Position numbers and translations under genes: made by a program. The notes below the pieces were generated by a model. The model saw nothing but the letters and a program-made list of their open reading frames with translations. It was not told the DNA's origin and made no database searches. Below are positions 25,457-33,696 of a DNA stretch of 64,000 bases, piece by piece. Positions within the stretch are counted from its first letter, which is position 1; every line of letters begins with the position of its first letter. Origin of the DNA: an uncultured Clostridia bacterium (GTDB lineage Bacteria > Bacillota > Clostridia > Christensenellales > UBA1242); the NCBI GenBank assembly GCA_934749845.1, contig CAKVHQ010000001.1:1-64000 (forward strand), read 5' to 3'.

Positions 25457-26785
25457 ATGATTAGTGCAGATAAAACAATATTAAATAATAAGTTATTAAA
25501 ACAGGGCGATAAAATTGGTGTTGCTGTTAGTGGTGGAATTGACAGTATGTGTCTTCTTCACTACTTAAACTCTAAAAAAAGCGAACTAGGCATAACCTTA
25601 AGTGCAATTAACATAGACCATTCAATTAGGGAAAACAGCAAGCAAGATAGCGATTTTGTTGTTAAGTATTGCAAAGACAACAACATTCCGGTTCACTCGT
25701 TTAAAATTAACGCATTAACTTATTCAACCGAAAACAAACTAACACTTGAAGAAGGTGCTAGAATTTGCAGATACGGCGTGTTTGACGGCTTATTAAAAAA
25801 AGGTATTGTTGATAAAATTGCGATTGCTCATCACAAGCAAGACCAAGTGGAAACAATTTTGCTAAACATTTTCCGTGGTTCAGGCTTGAAAGGCTTAACA
25901 GGCATGGAGTACGAGCAAAACGGATACATTAGACCTTTTCTTAACACCGATAAAAGCGAAATTTTATGCTATCAAAGCGAAAATAACATTCCATTTGTTG
26001 AAGATGAAACAAATATGGACACCGAGTTTTCAAGAAACTTTTTAAGGCACACGGTTATTCCTCAAATTAAGACTCATTGGAATAATTTTGAAAACAACTT
26101 AATTTCACTTTCAAAAATTTGCAAACAAGATAATGATTACATAGACTCGACAATAAGCTACGACAGTTTGGTGTTTGACGATAATTTAGTTAAAATTCCA
26201 CTTGGAATGTTTGCATTACCTAACCCAGTGGTGTTTAGATTGCTTCGTAAGGGTTTTGAACACTTGCATGCATTAAAGGATATTGAGCAAAAACATCTTC
26301 AAATTATCAAAAACTTGACCAGCCAAAGCGAAAATGGAACTCGAATAAATCTTCCAAACGGCGTTACTGCAATTATGGAATACGAGTACCTAACTTTAGC
26401 AAAAAAGAAAACTGCTAAAAAGCAAGGAAGCAAAGAGTTTGTTTTTGGAAAGCAAAATATTTTAGGCTATGACGCACAAATTAAAAAAAGCAAAACATTT
26501 GAAAATGTAACAAAGGAAAATACTCATATTTTTGATTACAAAAAATTGCCTAAATCTTGCATTTGGAGAACAAGACAAACTGGCGATATGTTCACAAAAT
26601 TTGGTGGCGGAACAAAAAAACTTAAAGATTATTTTATAGACAAAAAAATTCCATCAAGACTTAGAAATGAAATTCCACTTTTGTGTGACGGAAACGAAGT
26701 GCTTGTTATTCTTGGAGTTGAAATTAGCGATAAAATAAAAATTGACGAAAACACAAAACTTGCTTGCATTATTAACTATAAATAA
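25457..26785 (+). CDS. tilS: tRNA(Ile)-lysidine synthase TilS
   Basis: 442 residues. TilS adds lysine to C34 of tRNA-Ile(CAU), switching it from methionine to isoleucine. The PP-loop SGGIDSMCLLH near residue 25, the INIDHSIRE strand near 51 and HHKQDQVETILLNIFRGSGLKG near 121 identify the N-terminal ATPase. The C-terminal substrate domain carries WRTRQTGDMFTKFGGGTKKLKDYF near 365. SD AGGAG and a consensus promoter precede it. It is not next to hpt or ftsH, the common bacterial arrangement, though ftsH is 13 kb away. Confidence 0.93.
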   Translation: MISADKTILNNKLLKQGDKIGVAVSGGIDSMCLLHYLNSKKSELGITLSAINIDHSIRENSKQDSDFVVKYCKDNNIPVHSFKINALTYSTENKLTLEEGARICRYGVFDGLLKKGIVDKIAIAHHKQDQVETILLNIFRGSGLKGLTGMEYEQNGYIRPFLNTDKSEILCYQSENNIPFVEDETNMDTEFSRNFLRHTVIPQIKTHWNNFENNLISLSKICKQDNDYIDSTISYDSLVFDDNLVKIPLGMFALPNPVVFRLLRKGFEHLHALKDIEQKHLQIIKNLTSQSENGTRINLPNGVTAIMEYEYLTLAKKKTAKKQGSKEFVFGKQNILGYDAQIKKSKTFENVTKENTHIFDYKKLPKSCIWRTRQTGDMFTKFGGGTKKLKDYFIDKKIPSRLRNEIPLLCDGNEVLVILGVEISDKIKIDENTKLACIINYK

Positions 26786-26798
26786 TGCAAGTTTTTTT
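26763..26798 (+). terminator. Terminator overlapping the 3' end of tilS
   Basis: 11-bp stem CTTGCATTATT/AATAATGCAAG whose left arm lies inside the last codons of tilS and whose right arm covers the stop codon, followed by seven Ts. Confidence 0.8.
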
Positions 26799-26840
26799 AT
26801 TAAATTTATTAAATCAAGAACAATTCTTAATAATAAAATA

Positions 26841-26868
26841 AAAAATCACGGAATAACCGTGATTTTTA
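26841..26868 (-). terminator. Terminator after the four-segment membrane protein gene
   Basis: Stem AAAAATCACGG/CCGTGATTTTT, four-base loop, on the minus strand 29 bases after the stop at 26897. Confidence 0.8.
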
Positions 26869-26896
26869 CTTTTTATTAAGACAAATTCTCATAAAA

Positions 26897-27532
26897 TTAT
26901 TCGTTAGAATCTTCACTACTCTCTTGAGAATTTTCTGCAGGTTTTTCATCTACATTTTCTTCTAAAACTTCTGCTTCAACTTCTGGCTTTTCTTCGCCTT
27001 CAGCACTTGAAACTTTTTGTTTTTTCTCTTTTGGCACGTATGTTCCGTTTAAGATTCCGTAGTAATCCAAAAGCCAGAATGCAACACAAGCCATAACTTC
27101 CAAAACGCCATTTAAGATTAATCCAAAACTAACACCGCCAAATGTGTAGGAATTAGCCGAGCAAGTGATTAACATAGAGAAAATTAGAACCAAACCTAAA
27201 CTTCCCATAACTGTGAATAAAACTTTTAAGAGTTTTTCATAACTCCAATTTTTAACAGATTTTTTAACTTCAACTACGCCAGTTTTTACAAGTATTCCAA
27301 ACAAGCCAACATTTAATAATAAAAGCAATGTTACGATGTGGAAAAATTGGAAGCATGTTGACATAAAGATTGTAAAGTCCATTCCATCAAAAACTTTCAT
27401 TATCATAATCATATAGCCGTCAAAGTTAAGTGAACCAACACAATAATATGGAATTAAAAGTAATCCTAAAAATAAAACTGAAACACCAACTGCAATAATA
27501 GGATAAATTAATTTTTTAAATTTTTCGTTCAT
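26897..27532 (-). CDS. Unknown four-segment membrane protein with acidic tail
   Basis: 211 residues, not recognised. Four hydrophobic segments (about 9-30, 55-80, 105-125, 135-160) are followed by a cytoplasmic tail of about 45 residues very rich in Glu and Ser (for example EVEAEVLEENVDEKP). SD AAGGAGG 8 bases from ATG. Downstream of secA in the same direction but more than 200 bases away, so probably a separate unit. No catalytic motif seen. Confidence 0.6.
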   Translation of the reverse strand: MNEKFKKLIYPIIAVGVSVLFLGLLLIPYYCVGSLNFDGYMIMIMKVFDGMDFTIFMSTCFQFFHIVTLLLLLNVGLFGILVKTGVVEVKKSVKNWSYEKLLKVLFTVMGSLGLVLIFSMLITCSANSYTFGGVSFGLILNGVLEVMACVAFWLLDYYGILNGTYVPKEKKQKVSSAEGEEKPEVEAEVLEENVDEKPAENSQESSEDSNE

Positions 27533-27720
27533 ATTAAGAACCTCCTTATTTAGTATAAGTCATTGTGCTAAAAATAACAAGTGTTTTAAATATCAAAACA
27601 GGTTTAGAAATCATGTAACGCCTTCAAAAACAACAAAATAAGTCATATTTAAGCAATAGTATATATTCTAAAAAACAAGAACTTGCAACCTGTTATTCAA
27701 ATTTTTTTATTAAATTTAAA

Positions 27721-27746
27721 AAAAATAGGCGTTTTAAGCCTATTTA
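27721..27746 (-). terminator. Terminator overlapping the secA stop codon
   Basis: Minus-strand stem AAATAGGC/GCCTATTT with a seven-base loop, then a T-run; the stop codon of secA is in the left arm. Confidence 0.7.
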
Positions 27747-30439
27747 TTCATACAACAATTTTTGTATTTTTTACCGCTTCCACATGGGCAAGGGTCATTT
27801 CTGCCAACCGTTTTGGTTGTGTTTCTAACCGTTCTTGATTGCTTATCAACTGGGGTTGCATTTGCCACAATATTTTTCTTTTGAGTTTGCATTGGTTTTT
27901 GCACTACTCTTTCAAGTTCTGCATTTAACATAATTTTCGCAGTGTTTGTTCTAATTGTTTCAATCATGTGGTCAAACATTTCGTAACCTTCTTGTTTATA
28001 GGCTACTATTGGGTCAGTCCTTGTCATGATTTCTCGTTTCATGATTGTCATAGCATCAATATGCTCAACCCATGCGTTATCAACTCTGTTTAAAAGCACC
28101 CATCTTTCCAAAGCCTTAAAGCCATCTGGTGGCAATAACTGATTAACTTCTTCCGCTTTGCTGTTTAAGTTTTCAACGGCCTTTTCGTACACCATTTCCA
28201 CAACATCAGCAACTTCTGCTTCTTCAACCTTTTCATAGGTGATGAAGTTTGGTTCTTTTGGCAAAATGTATTCGCTGAGTCTTTTATTAAGAGTGTCCAA
28301 ATCCCATTCTTCTGGGTCTTTATTATCGGAAATGTTTTCTCTAACTGTTGTTTCAACAAGTTCGTGAACCATATCTAAAATTTCGTCATGGAAGTCCGTG
28401 CCTTCAAGAAGTTTATCTCTTTGACCGTAAATAACATTTCTTTGTTCATTCAAAACATCGTCGAATTGAAGAAGTGTTCTTCTAACTGCAAAGTTGTTTC
28501 CTTCAACACGCTTTTGTGCGTTTTCAATTTGCCTTGAAATAAATTTCATTTGGAAAAGTGGTTCATCTTCACTCATTTTAAATGCAGTTGCTATTCTTTT
28601 TAGTCTATCTCCACCAAAAATTCTCGCAATATCATCTTCAAGCGAAATGAAGAATATACTTTCGCCAGGGTCACCTTGACGACCACTTCGACCTCTAAGC
28701 TGGTTATCAATACGTCTTGACTCATGGCGTTCAGTACCAATAATGTAAAGTCCACCAAGTTCAATAACTTCGGCTTTTTCCTTATCGGTTTCTTGCTTAA
28801 ATTCTTGATAAAGTTCGTTATATCTTGCTTTTGCTTCTAAAAGTTTTTCATCGGTGGTTGGAGCAAACGAAGTGCAGTCGATTATATATTGTTCTTCAAA
28901 CCCTTCTTGCTTCATTTTTTGTTTAGCCAAAAACTCTGGGTTTCCGCCAAGCAAAATATCCGTTCCACGACCAGCCATGTTGGTTGCGATAGTAACTGCT
29001 CCAACCTTACCTGCTTGAGCAATTATTTCGCTTTCCTTTTCGTGATTTTTAGCATTCAAAACAACATGTTTTACATTTGCTTTTTTAAGTTCGTTACTTA
29101 TTTCTTCACTCTTTTCAACAGTAATTGTACCAACCAATATTGGTTGACCAGTTTTATGGCGTTCGATAATTTCGTTTACTATTGCCTTAAACTTACCTTC
29201 TTTGGTTGAGTAAACTATGTCAACATCATCTTTTCTTTGAACAGGTTTGTTTGTTGGAATTGAAACAACGTCTAGTCTATAAATTTTGTTAAATTCGGTT
29301 TCTTCTGTTTTGGCAGTACCTGTCATTCCCGATAACTTTTTGTATAGCCTAAAGTAGTTTTGGTATGTTATTGTTGCAACGGTTAGGTTTTCGTCGTTAA
29401 CTTTAACGCCTTCTTTGGCTTCGATTGCTTGATGAAGACCGTCACTAAATCTTCTTCCAGCCATAACACGACCAGTAAACTCATCAACAATCAAAACTTC
29501 GCCTTTTTCGTCAACGATGTAGTCGCTATCCCTATGCATCATAAAGTTTGCACGAATTGCGTTGTTAATGTAGTGATTAGTTTCCATGTTATCAATGTCA
29601 CTAAGGTTGCTTATTCCATAAAACCTTTCTGCCTTGCTAACACCACTTTCTGTTAATCTTATTTGCTTCTTTTCTTCGTCAATTTCAACATCGTCATCTT
29701 TTTTAAGTGTTCTAACAAATGCTTGGGCTTTTTCGTAGTCTTCACTGCTTCTAAAACCTTTTCCACCACTAATAATTAAAGGTGTTCTTGCTTCGTCAAT
29801 TAAAACACTATCAACTTCGTCGACAATAGCAAAATTATGACCTCTTTGCACCTTTTGGTTAAGTTGAGTGCACATATTATCCCTTAAATAATCAAAGCCA
29901 AATTCGCTGTTTGTTCCGTAAGTAATGTCCGCTTGATAAGCCTTTCTTTTTTGCTCATCGTTCATGCCAGAAAGTGTGATTCCAACATTTAGTCCCAAAA
30001 ACTCGAAAACTTTTCCCATCCATTCACTATCACGCTTTGCAAGGTATTCGTTAACAGTTACGATATGAACGCCTTTGCCTGATAATGCGTTTAAATAAGC
30101 CGGCAAAGTTTCGGTTAGGGTTTTACCTTCACCAGTTCTCATTTCGGCAATACGGCCTTGATGCAAGGCAATTCCGCCAAGAACTTGAACATAATAATGT
30201 TTTTGTTTTAAAACTCTATAACTTGCTTCGCGAACAAGCGCATAGGCATCTGGTAAAATGTCATTTAATGTTTCGCCTGCATTAAGTCTATCTTTTAAAA
30301 TTTGTGTTTGTTGTTTAAGTTCGTCATCGCTCATGGCTAGGTACTTTGAATCTAGTGCCATAACCTTGTCGGCAATAACTTTAAGTTTCTTTACATTTCT
30401 GCTGTTGTCTGATGCAAAGAAATATGAAAATAGTCCCAT
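27740..30439 (-). CDS. secA: Preprotein translocase ATPase SecA
   Basis: 899 residues. SecA drives secretory proteins through SecYEG using ATP. Walker A is MRTGEGKT near residue 101, the DEAD-like box IVDEVDSVLIDEARTP near 206, the second motor domain TNMAGRGTDILLGGNPEF near 490 and GTERHESRRIDNQLRGRSGRQGDPG near 575. The C-terminal zinc motif CPCGSGKKYKNCC closes the chain. SD AGGAGAT. Monocistronic. All secreted proteins in this window, including the TasA-like ones, would depend on it. Confidence 0.97.
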   Translation of the reverse strand: MGLFSYFFASDNSRNVKKLKVIADKVMALDSKYLAMSDDELKQQTQILKDRLNAGETLNDILPDAYALVREASYRVLKQKHYYVQVLGGIALHQGRIAEMRTGEGKTLTETLPAYLNALSGKGVHIVTVNEYLAKRDSEWMGKVFEFLGLNVGITLSGMNDEQKRKAYQADITYGTNSEFGFDYLRDNMCTQLNQKVQRGHNFAIVDEVDSVLIDEARTPLIISGGKGFRSSEDYEKAQAFVRTLKKDDDVEIDEEKKQIRLTESGVSKAERFYGISNLSDIDNMETNHYINNAIRANFMMHRDSDYIVDEKGEVLIVDEFTGRVMAGRRFSDGLHQAIEAKEGVKVNDENLTVATITYQNYFRLYKKLSGMTGTAKTEETEFNKIYRLDVVSIPTNKPVQRKDDVDIVYSTKEGKFKAIVNEIIERHKTGQPILVGTITVEKSEEISNELKKANVKHVVLNAKNHEKESEIIAQAGKVGAVTIATNMAGRGTDILLGGNPEFLAKQKMKQEGFEEQYIIDCTSFAPTTDEKLLEAKARYNELYQEFKQETDKEKAEVIELGGLYIIGTERHESRRIDNQLRGRSGRQGDPGESIFFISLEDDIARIFGGDRLKRIATAFKMSEDEPLFQMKFISRQIENAQKRVEGNNFAVRRTLLQFDDVLNEQRNVIYGQRDKLLEGTDFHDEILDMVHELVETTVRENISDNKDPEEWDLDTLNKRLSEYILPKEPNFITYEKVEEAEVADVVEMVYEKAVENLNSKAEEVNQLLPPDGFKALERWVLLNRVDNAWVEHIDAMTIMKREIMTRTDPIVAYKQEGYEMFDHMIETIRTNTAKIMLNAELERVVQKPMQTQKKNIVANATPVDKQSRTVRNTTKTVGRNDPCPCGSGKKYKNCCMNK

Positions 30440-30630
30440 TTATATCTCCTAAAAGTGCAATACGCACAACTTATATTTATAATACAATATTTGCAAGAAA
30501 AAACAAAACAAAACAAGTTAATTAGTGCATTTAACGCCACAAAGCAAGCACAAACCAAGCAAAAAATGTTATAAATCTGCCAAATATCTAACATTTCGCT
30601 TTTGCTAAAATAATTTTTTGCCCAAAACCA

Positions 30631-30659
30631 TTGACAAACTTATAAAAAAGATATAAACT
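30631..30659 (+). promoter_or_regulatory. Promoter of the initiator tRNA
   Basis: Perfect TTGACA (30631-30636). The -10 is TATAAA at 30652 (15-bp spacer) or TAAACT at 30654-30659 (17-bp), 15-20 bases before the tRNA. Confidence 0.55.
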
Positions 30660-30673
30660 TTGTTTGTTTATAT

Positions 30674-30749
30674 CGCGGGGTGGAGCAGCTGGCAGCTCGT
30701 CGGGCTCATAACCCGAAGGTCGATAGTTCGAATCTGTCCCCCGCAACCA
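30674..30749 (+). tRNA. Initiator tRNA-fMet (CAU)
   Basis: 76 bases with a full cloverleaf. The anticodon loop CTCATAA sits on a stem ending in three G-C pairs (GGG/CCC), and the acceptor begins C1 opposite A72, a mismatch; both are marks of the bacterial initiator. CCA is encoded. Its own promoter lies upstream and a terminator follows at once. Confidence 0.96.
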
Positions 30750-30754
30750 TTATT

Positions 30755-30790
30755 AAAGCGTATTAGTAAAATACGCTTTTTTTCTTTTTT
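30755..30790 (+). terminator. Terminator of the tRNA
   Basis: 10-bp stem AAAGCGTATT/AATACGCTTT, loop AGTA, then a long T-rich tract. Confidence 0.88.
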
Positions 30791-30795
30791 CGGGT

Positions 30796-30827
30796 TATAT
30801 GCTTAGCAAAGCGAGCATATAAACTGC
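30796..30827. repeat. Hairpin repeat, copy 1
   Basis: TATATGCT and its exact complement AGCATATA flank a 10-base loop (TAGCAAAGCG), followed by AACTGCG. A near-identical unit lies 98 bases downstream. It is non-coding and has no T-run. Confidence 0.7.
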
Positions 30828-30893
30828 GTTTGTTGAAGTGAGTCTTTCTTAACAACTTAAAACGGTTAAAAACTGCTTTAATTTAATTGGACA

Positions 30894-30925
30894 ATATGCT
30901 TAGCGAAGCGAGCATATAAATTGCG
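30894..30925. repeat. Hairpin repeat, copy 2
   Basis: ATATGCT, TAGCGAAGCG loop, AGCATATA, then AATTGCG. It differs from copy 1 by a G for A in the loop, and the change leaves the fold intact. The 285-base stretch from the tRNA to the next gene holds only these two hairpins and the tRNA terminator. Confidence 0.7.
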
Positions 30926-31034
30926 AGGCTAGTAAGTATCTACCCACTACCCTTAATGAGAGATGCAAACTAACATCTATTTTTTTTATGAAATATTTTG
31001 CTTATATAAAAAAGCCACAACTTTTAGTGTGGCT

Positions 31035-31787
31035 TTAATCTCCATTTTCATTTAAAATTCTTTTAGTTGTTTTTACAAAGTATATCGCATTTATTATAAT
31101 ACTAATTAACACACAGACTATCATAAGATATGCACCATAATCAAATGACATTGAGTTACTTGCATTTGGGCGATTTATATTACATATAAATGAAAAACTT
31201 ACAACGAAAAATAATAAGAATGAAACAAATTTTACTATTGAGACTAAAAATTGAAAATTTAAAGACTTTTCTTGAACTTTTTTCGAAGTTGTAAATAGTT
31301 TAAAAATATTAAAAACTATTTCAACTAACACGCATGAAAATAAAATATAATATAATATTTGTGCCGTTTTCATTGAAAATTCGACTCCAAAATAATTGAA
31401 ATTTAAAATAGAGACAAATTCAATAAAGGAACAATTTCCTTGATTAAACTTTACAAATGGCAGAAATAATAAAACAGTAAAAACTACATTTATAAATAAC
31501 AAAATAAAATTTGCATATTCTTCAAAACTAATAGAAATAGCAATAGGAATAGGCAAAATATTTCTATCAATAGGCTTTGGTCTTAGGTCACTATAAATTA
31601 AATCTTCCATCGAAACATTAAAATACTTAGCCATTTGATTTATAAAATCCATATTAGGTAATGTGTTTTTAGATTTAGCTTTTTCTAGCATATCTAAATT
31701 TATTTGATTTTTTTCACAGATAAAATTTTTATCAATACAATTTTTTTCACATAAATAATCAAAGTTACTATAAAAGTAGTAAATCAT
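31035..31787 (-). CDS. Membrane-bound HTH (XRE-like) protein
   Basis: 250 residues. The first 65 residues read as a divergent XRE helix-turn-helix, ending NMDFINQMAKYFNVSMEDLIYSD, the same pattern as the neighbouring regulator's last HTH helices. Residues about 95-245 hold four hydrophobic segments, so the DNA-binding head is tethered to the membrane. SD AAGGAG. It is divergent from the XRE gene at 31904 and has a perfect consensus promoter in the shared region. Likely a sensor-regulator of its partner or of itself; the signal is unknown. Confidence 0.6.
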   Translation of the reverse strand: MIYYFYSNFDYLCEKNCIDKNFICEKNQINLDMLEKAKSKNTLPNMDFINQMAKYFNVSMEDLIYSDLRPKPIDRNILPIPIAISISFEEYANFILLFINVVFTVLLFLPFVKFNQGNCSFIEFVSILNFNYFGVEFSMKTAQILYYILFSCVLVEIVFNIFKLFTTSKKVQEKSLNFQFLVSIVKFVSFLLFFVVSFSFICNINRPNASNSMSFDYGAYLMIVCVLISIIINAIYFVKTTKRILNENGD

Positions 31788-31799
31788 AATTGCTCCTTA

Positions 31800-31856
31800 C
31801 AATCAACATTTTATTGAATTTATACTTATTATAATAAATGTTTTATTGATTGTCAA
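31800..31856 (-). promoter_or_regulatory. Consensus promoter and operator-like repeats between divergent HTH genes
   Basis: Minus strand TTGACA (31851-31856), 17-bp spacer, TATAAT (31828-31833): a perfect sigma-A promoter. Inverted repeats CAATCAAYA (31800-31808 and, inverted, 31844-31852) and direct repeats TTTTATTGA (31809-31817 and 31841-31849, 32 bases apart) flank the -10. These are likely operators for one or both regulators. Confidence 0.65.
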
Positions 31857-31903
31857 TAATTTCATTCAACAATTTGTTAAAATTAATTTAGGAGTTAAAT
31901 ACA

Positions 31904-32227
31904 ATGTTGAATCTAAAAGAAATAAGAGAAAGTTATGGATTACAGCAAAAAGATATTGCACAAAAACTAAATAGAACTATTGCCTGCATATCGTCATGGG
32001 AAACTGGTAAAACTGAACCTAGCATAGACGACTTGATTCAACTTGCTTCTATATTAAAAGTCTCAGTAGACAACTTAATAAATAATAGTGATGAATATAA
32101 ACAAAAAATAGAATATAATACATTAAGTCAACCAGAATTACAAATATTAAATACAGTAAAAAAACTTAAAACAGAACAAAAATATCAGGTTTTAGGGTTT
32201 GCAAAATCATTTATTAACAAAGATTAA
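31904..32227 (+). CDS. XRE-family transcriptional regulator
   Basis: 107 residues. A full XRE helix-turn-helix occupies residues 3-62 (IRESYGLQQKDIAQKLN, then SSWETGKTEPSIDDLIQLASILKVS). The last 40 residues are helical and may dimerise. SD GGAG precedes the ATG. Divergent from the membrane-bound HTH gene and probably controlling the shared promoter region, in the manner of a phage-type or stress switch. Confidence 0.85.
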   Translation: MLNLKEIRESYGLQQKDIAQKLNRTIACISSWETGKTEPSIDDLIQLASILKVSVDNLINNSDEYKQKIEYNTLSQPELQILNTVKKLKTEQKYQVLGFAKSFINKD

Positions 32228-32255
32228 AAAAGCGACTAATTTTAGTCGCTTTTTG
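32225..32255. terminator. Bidirectional terminator
   Basis: Stem AGCGACTA/TAGTCGCT, loop ATTT, with A and T runs, between the convergent XRE and cysS genes. Confidence 0.9.
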
Positions 32256-33665
32256 TTATTTGCGTTCAAATTTTGTTCCGTTTGGTGTATCTATTAAGGT
32301 AATTCCTAAAGCGAGCAATTCAGCACGAATTTGGTCGGCTTTTTGATAGTCTTTGTTCTTTTTTGCGTCAAGTCTTAATGCAATTTTATTTTCAATTTCT
32401 TCATCACTAATTGTTTGTGCCTTTTGTTTGCTTTCACTCTTATCTTGTGCTAACAAATCCAAAGCCAAAACTCTATCAAAATCTTTAACGAGTTCAAGTT
32501 TTGTTTTATTAGACAACTCTTTGTCTTTAAGCATATCATACAAAACTGTTATTGCCATTGATGTGTTAAGGTCGTTATCAATTGCATCTTTAAATTTTTG
32601 CTTATAATCGTCAAATTGAGTTTGGTTAAATTCGCCATCATCAGCAATATTTGAAATTTTCTTTATGAGTTTTTTATATGCATTTGAAGCGTTATCTAAA
32701 ATGTCGTAAGTGAAAAGCAACGGCTTTCTGTAATGCGATTGCAAGCAGAAAAATCTATATTCGTTTGGGGTATAACCTTTACTGCACAAAACTTTTAAAG
32801 TTAAAAATTCTCCGCTTGACTTACTCATTTTGCCATTTTTGTCTTGCAAGTGAAGAACATGCATCCAGTGCGAACACCACTCGTGACCTAAATATGCTTC
32901 ACTTTGAGCAATTTCGTTTGTGTGATGAGGGAAAGCATTATCTATTCCACCACAATGGATATCGACATACTCGCCTAAATGCTTCATCGCGATGCAAGAA
33001 CATTCGATATGCCAACCTGGGTAACCTGTTCCCCATGGGCTTTCCCATCTTAATGCTTGATTTTCAAACTTGGATTTGGTGAACCAAAGCACAAAATCGT
33101 TTGGGTGGCGTTTGCTTGTATCTTCGTTTACGCCTTCTCTTACGCCAACTTCCAAATCATCTTTTTTGAAACTATAGAAAACATGATATTTTTTCAACTT
33201 GCTTGTGTCGAAATACACATTTCCCCCAGCAATATAAGCATAGCCTTTATCAAGCAAAGCAGAAATAACTTTAATAAAATCGCCTATACAATTTGTTGCA
33301 GGTTCTTTAACATCTGGCATTAAGATGTTAAGTTTTTTCAAGTCTTCAAAAAACGCATCGGCATAAAATTGAGCAATTTCCTTGATTGTTTTATGCTCTC
33401 TTTCTGCACCTTTTAGCATTTTATCTTCGCCATAGTCGCTGTCGTCCGACAAATGTCCAACATCGGTTATGTTCATAACTCTTTTAACATTATAGCCGTC
33501 ATATTTTAATGTTCTAACTAAAATATCTTCCATTAAATAACTACGCAAATTGCCAATATGCGCAAAGTTATAAACTGTTGGTCCACAAGTGTATACCTTA
33601 ACTTCATTTTTATCTCTTGGTGTAAATTGTTCAATCTGTCTTGTTAATGAATTGTAAAGTTTCAT
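32256..33665 (-). CDS. cysS: Cysteinyl-tRNA synthetase
   Basis: 469 residues, the standard length. HIGH appears as NFAHIGNLRSY near residue 33 and KMSKS as GKMSKSSGE near 270. The zinc-binding residues are in YTCGPTVYN, HIECSCIA and FPHHTNEIAQSE. The C-terminal anticodon-binding part ends in RLDAKKNKDYQKADQIR. SD AGGAGA. Downstream of tyrS by 31 bases in the same direction, so the two synthetase genes probably share a transcript. No T-box is visible. Confidence 0.95.
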   Translation of the reverse strand: MKLYNSLTRQIEQFTPRDKNEVKVYTCGPTVYNFAHIGNLRSYLMEDILVRTLKYDGYNVKRVMNITDVGHLSDDSDYGEDKMLKGAEREHKTIKEIAQFYADAFFEDLKKLNILMPDVKEPATNCIGDFIKVISALLDKGYAYIAGGNVYFDTSKLKKYHVFYSFKKDDLEVGVREGVNEDTSKRHPNDFVLWFTKSKFENQALRWESPWGTGYPGWHIECSCIAMKHLGEYVDIHCGGIDNAFPHHTNEIAQSEAYLGHEWCSHWMHVLHLQDKNGKMSKSSGEFLTLKVLCSKGYTPNEYRFFCLQSHYRKPLLFTYDILDNASNAYKKLIKKISNIADDGEFNQTQFDDYKQKFKDAIDNDLNTSMAITVLYDMLKDKELSNKTKLELVKDFDRVLALDLLAQDKSESKQKAQTISDEEIENKIALRLDAKKNKDYQKADQIRAELLALGITLIDTPNGTKFERK

Positions 33666-33696
33666 TTCACTCTCCTATATTTTTTGACAATATTAT

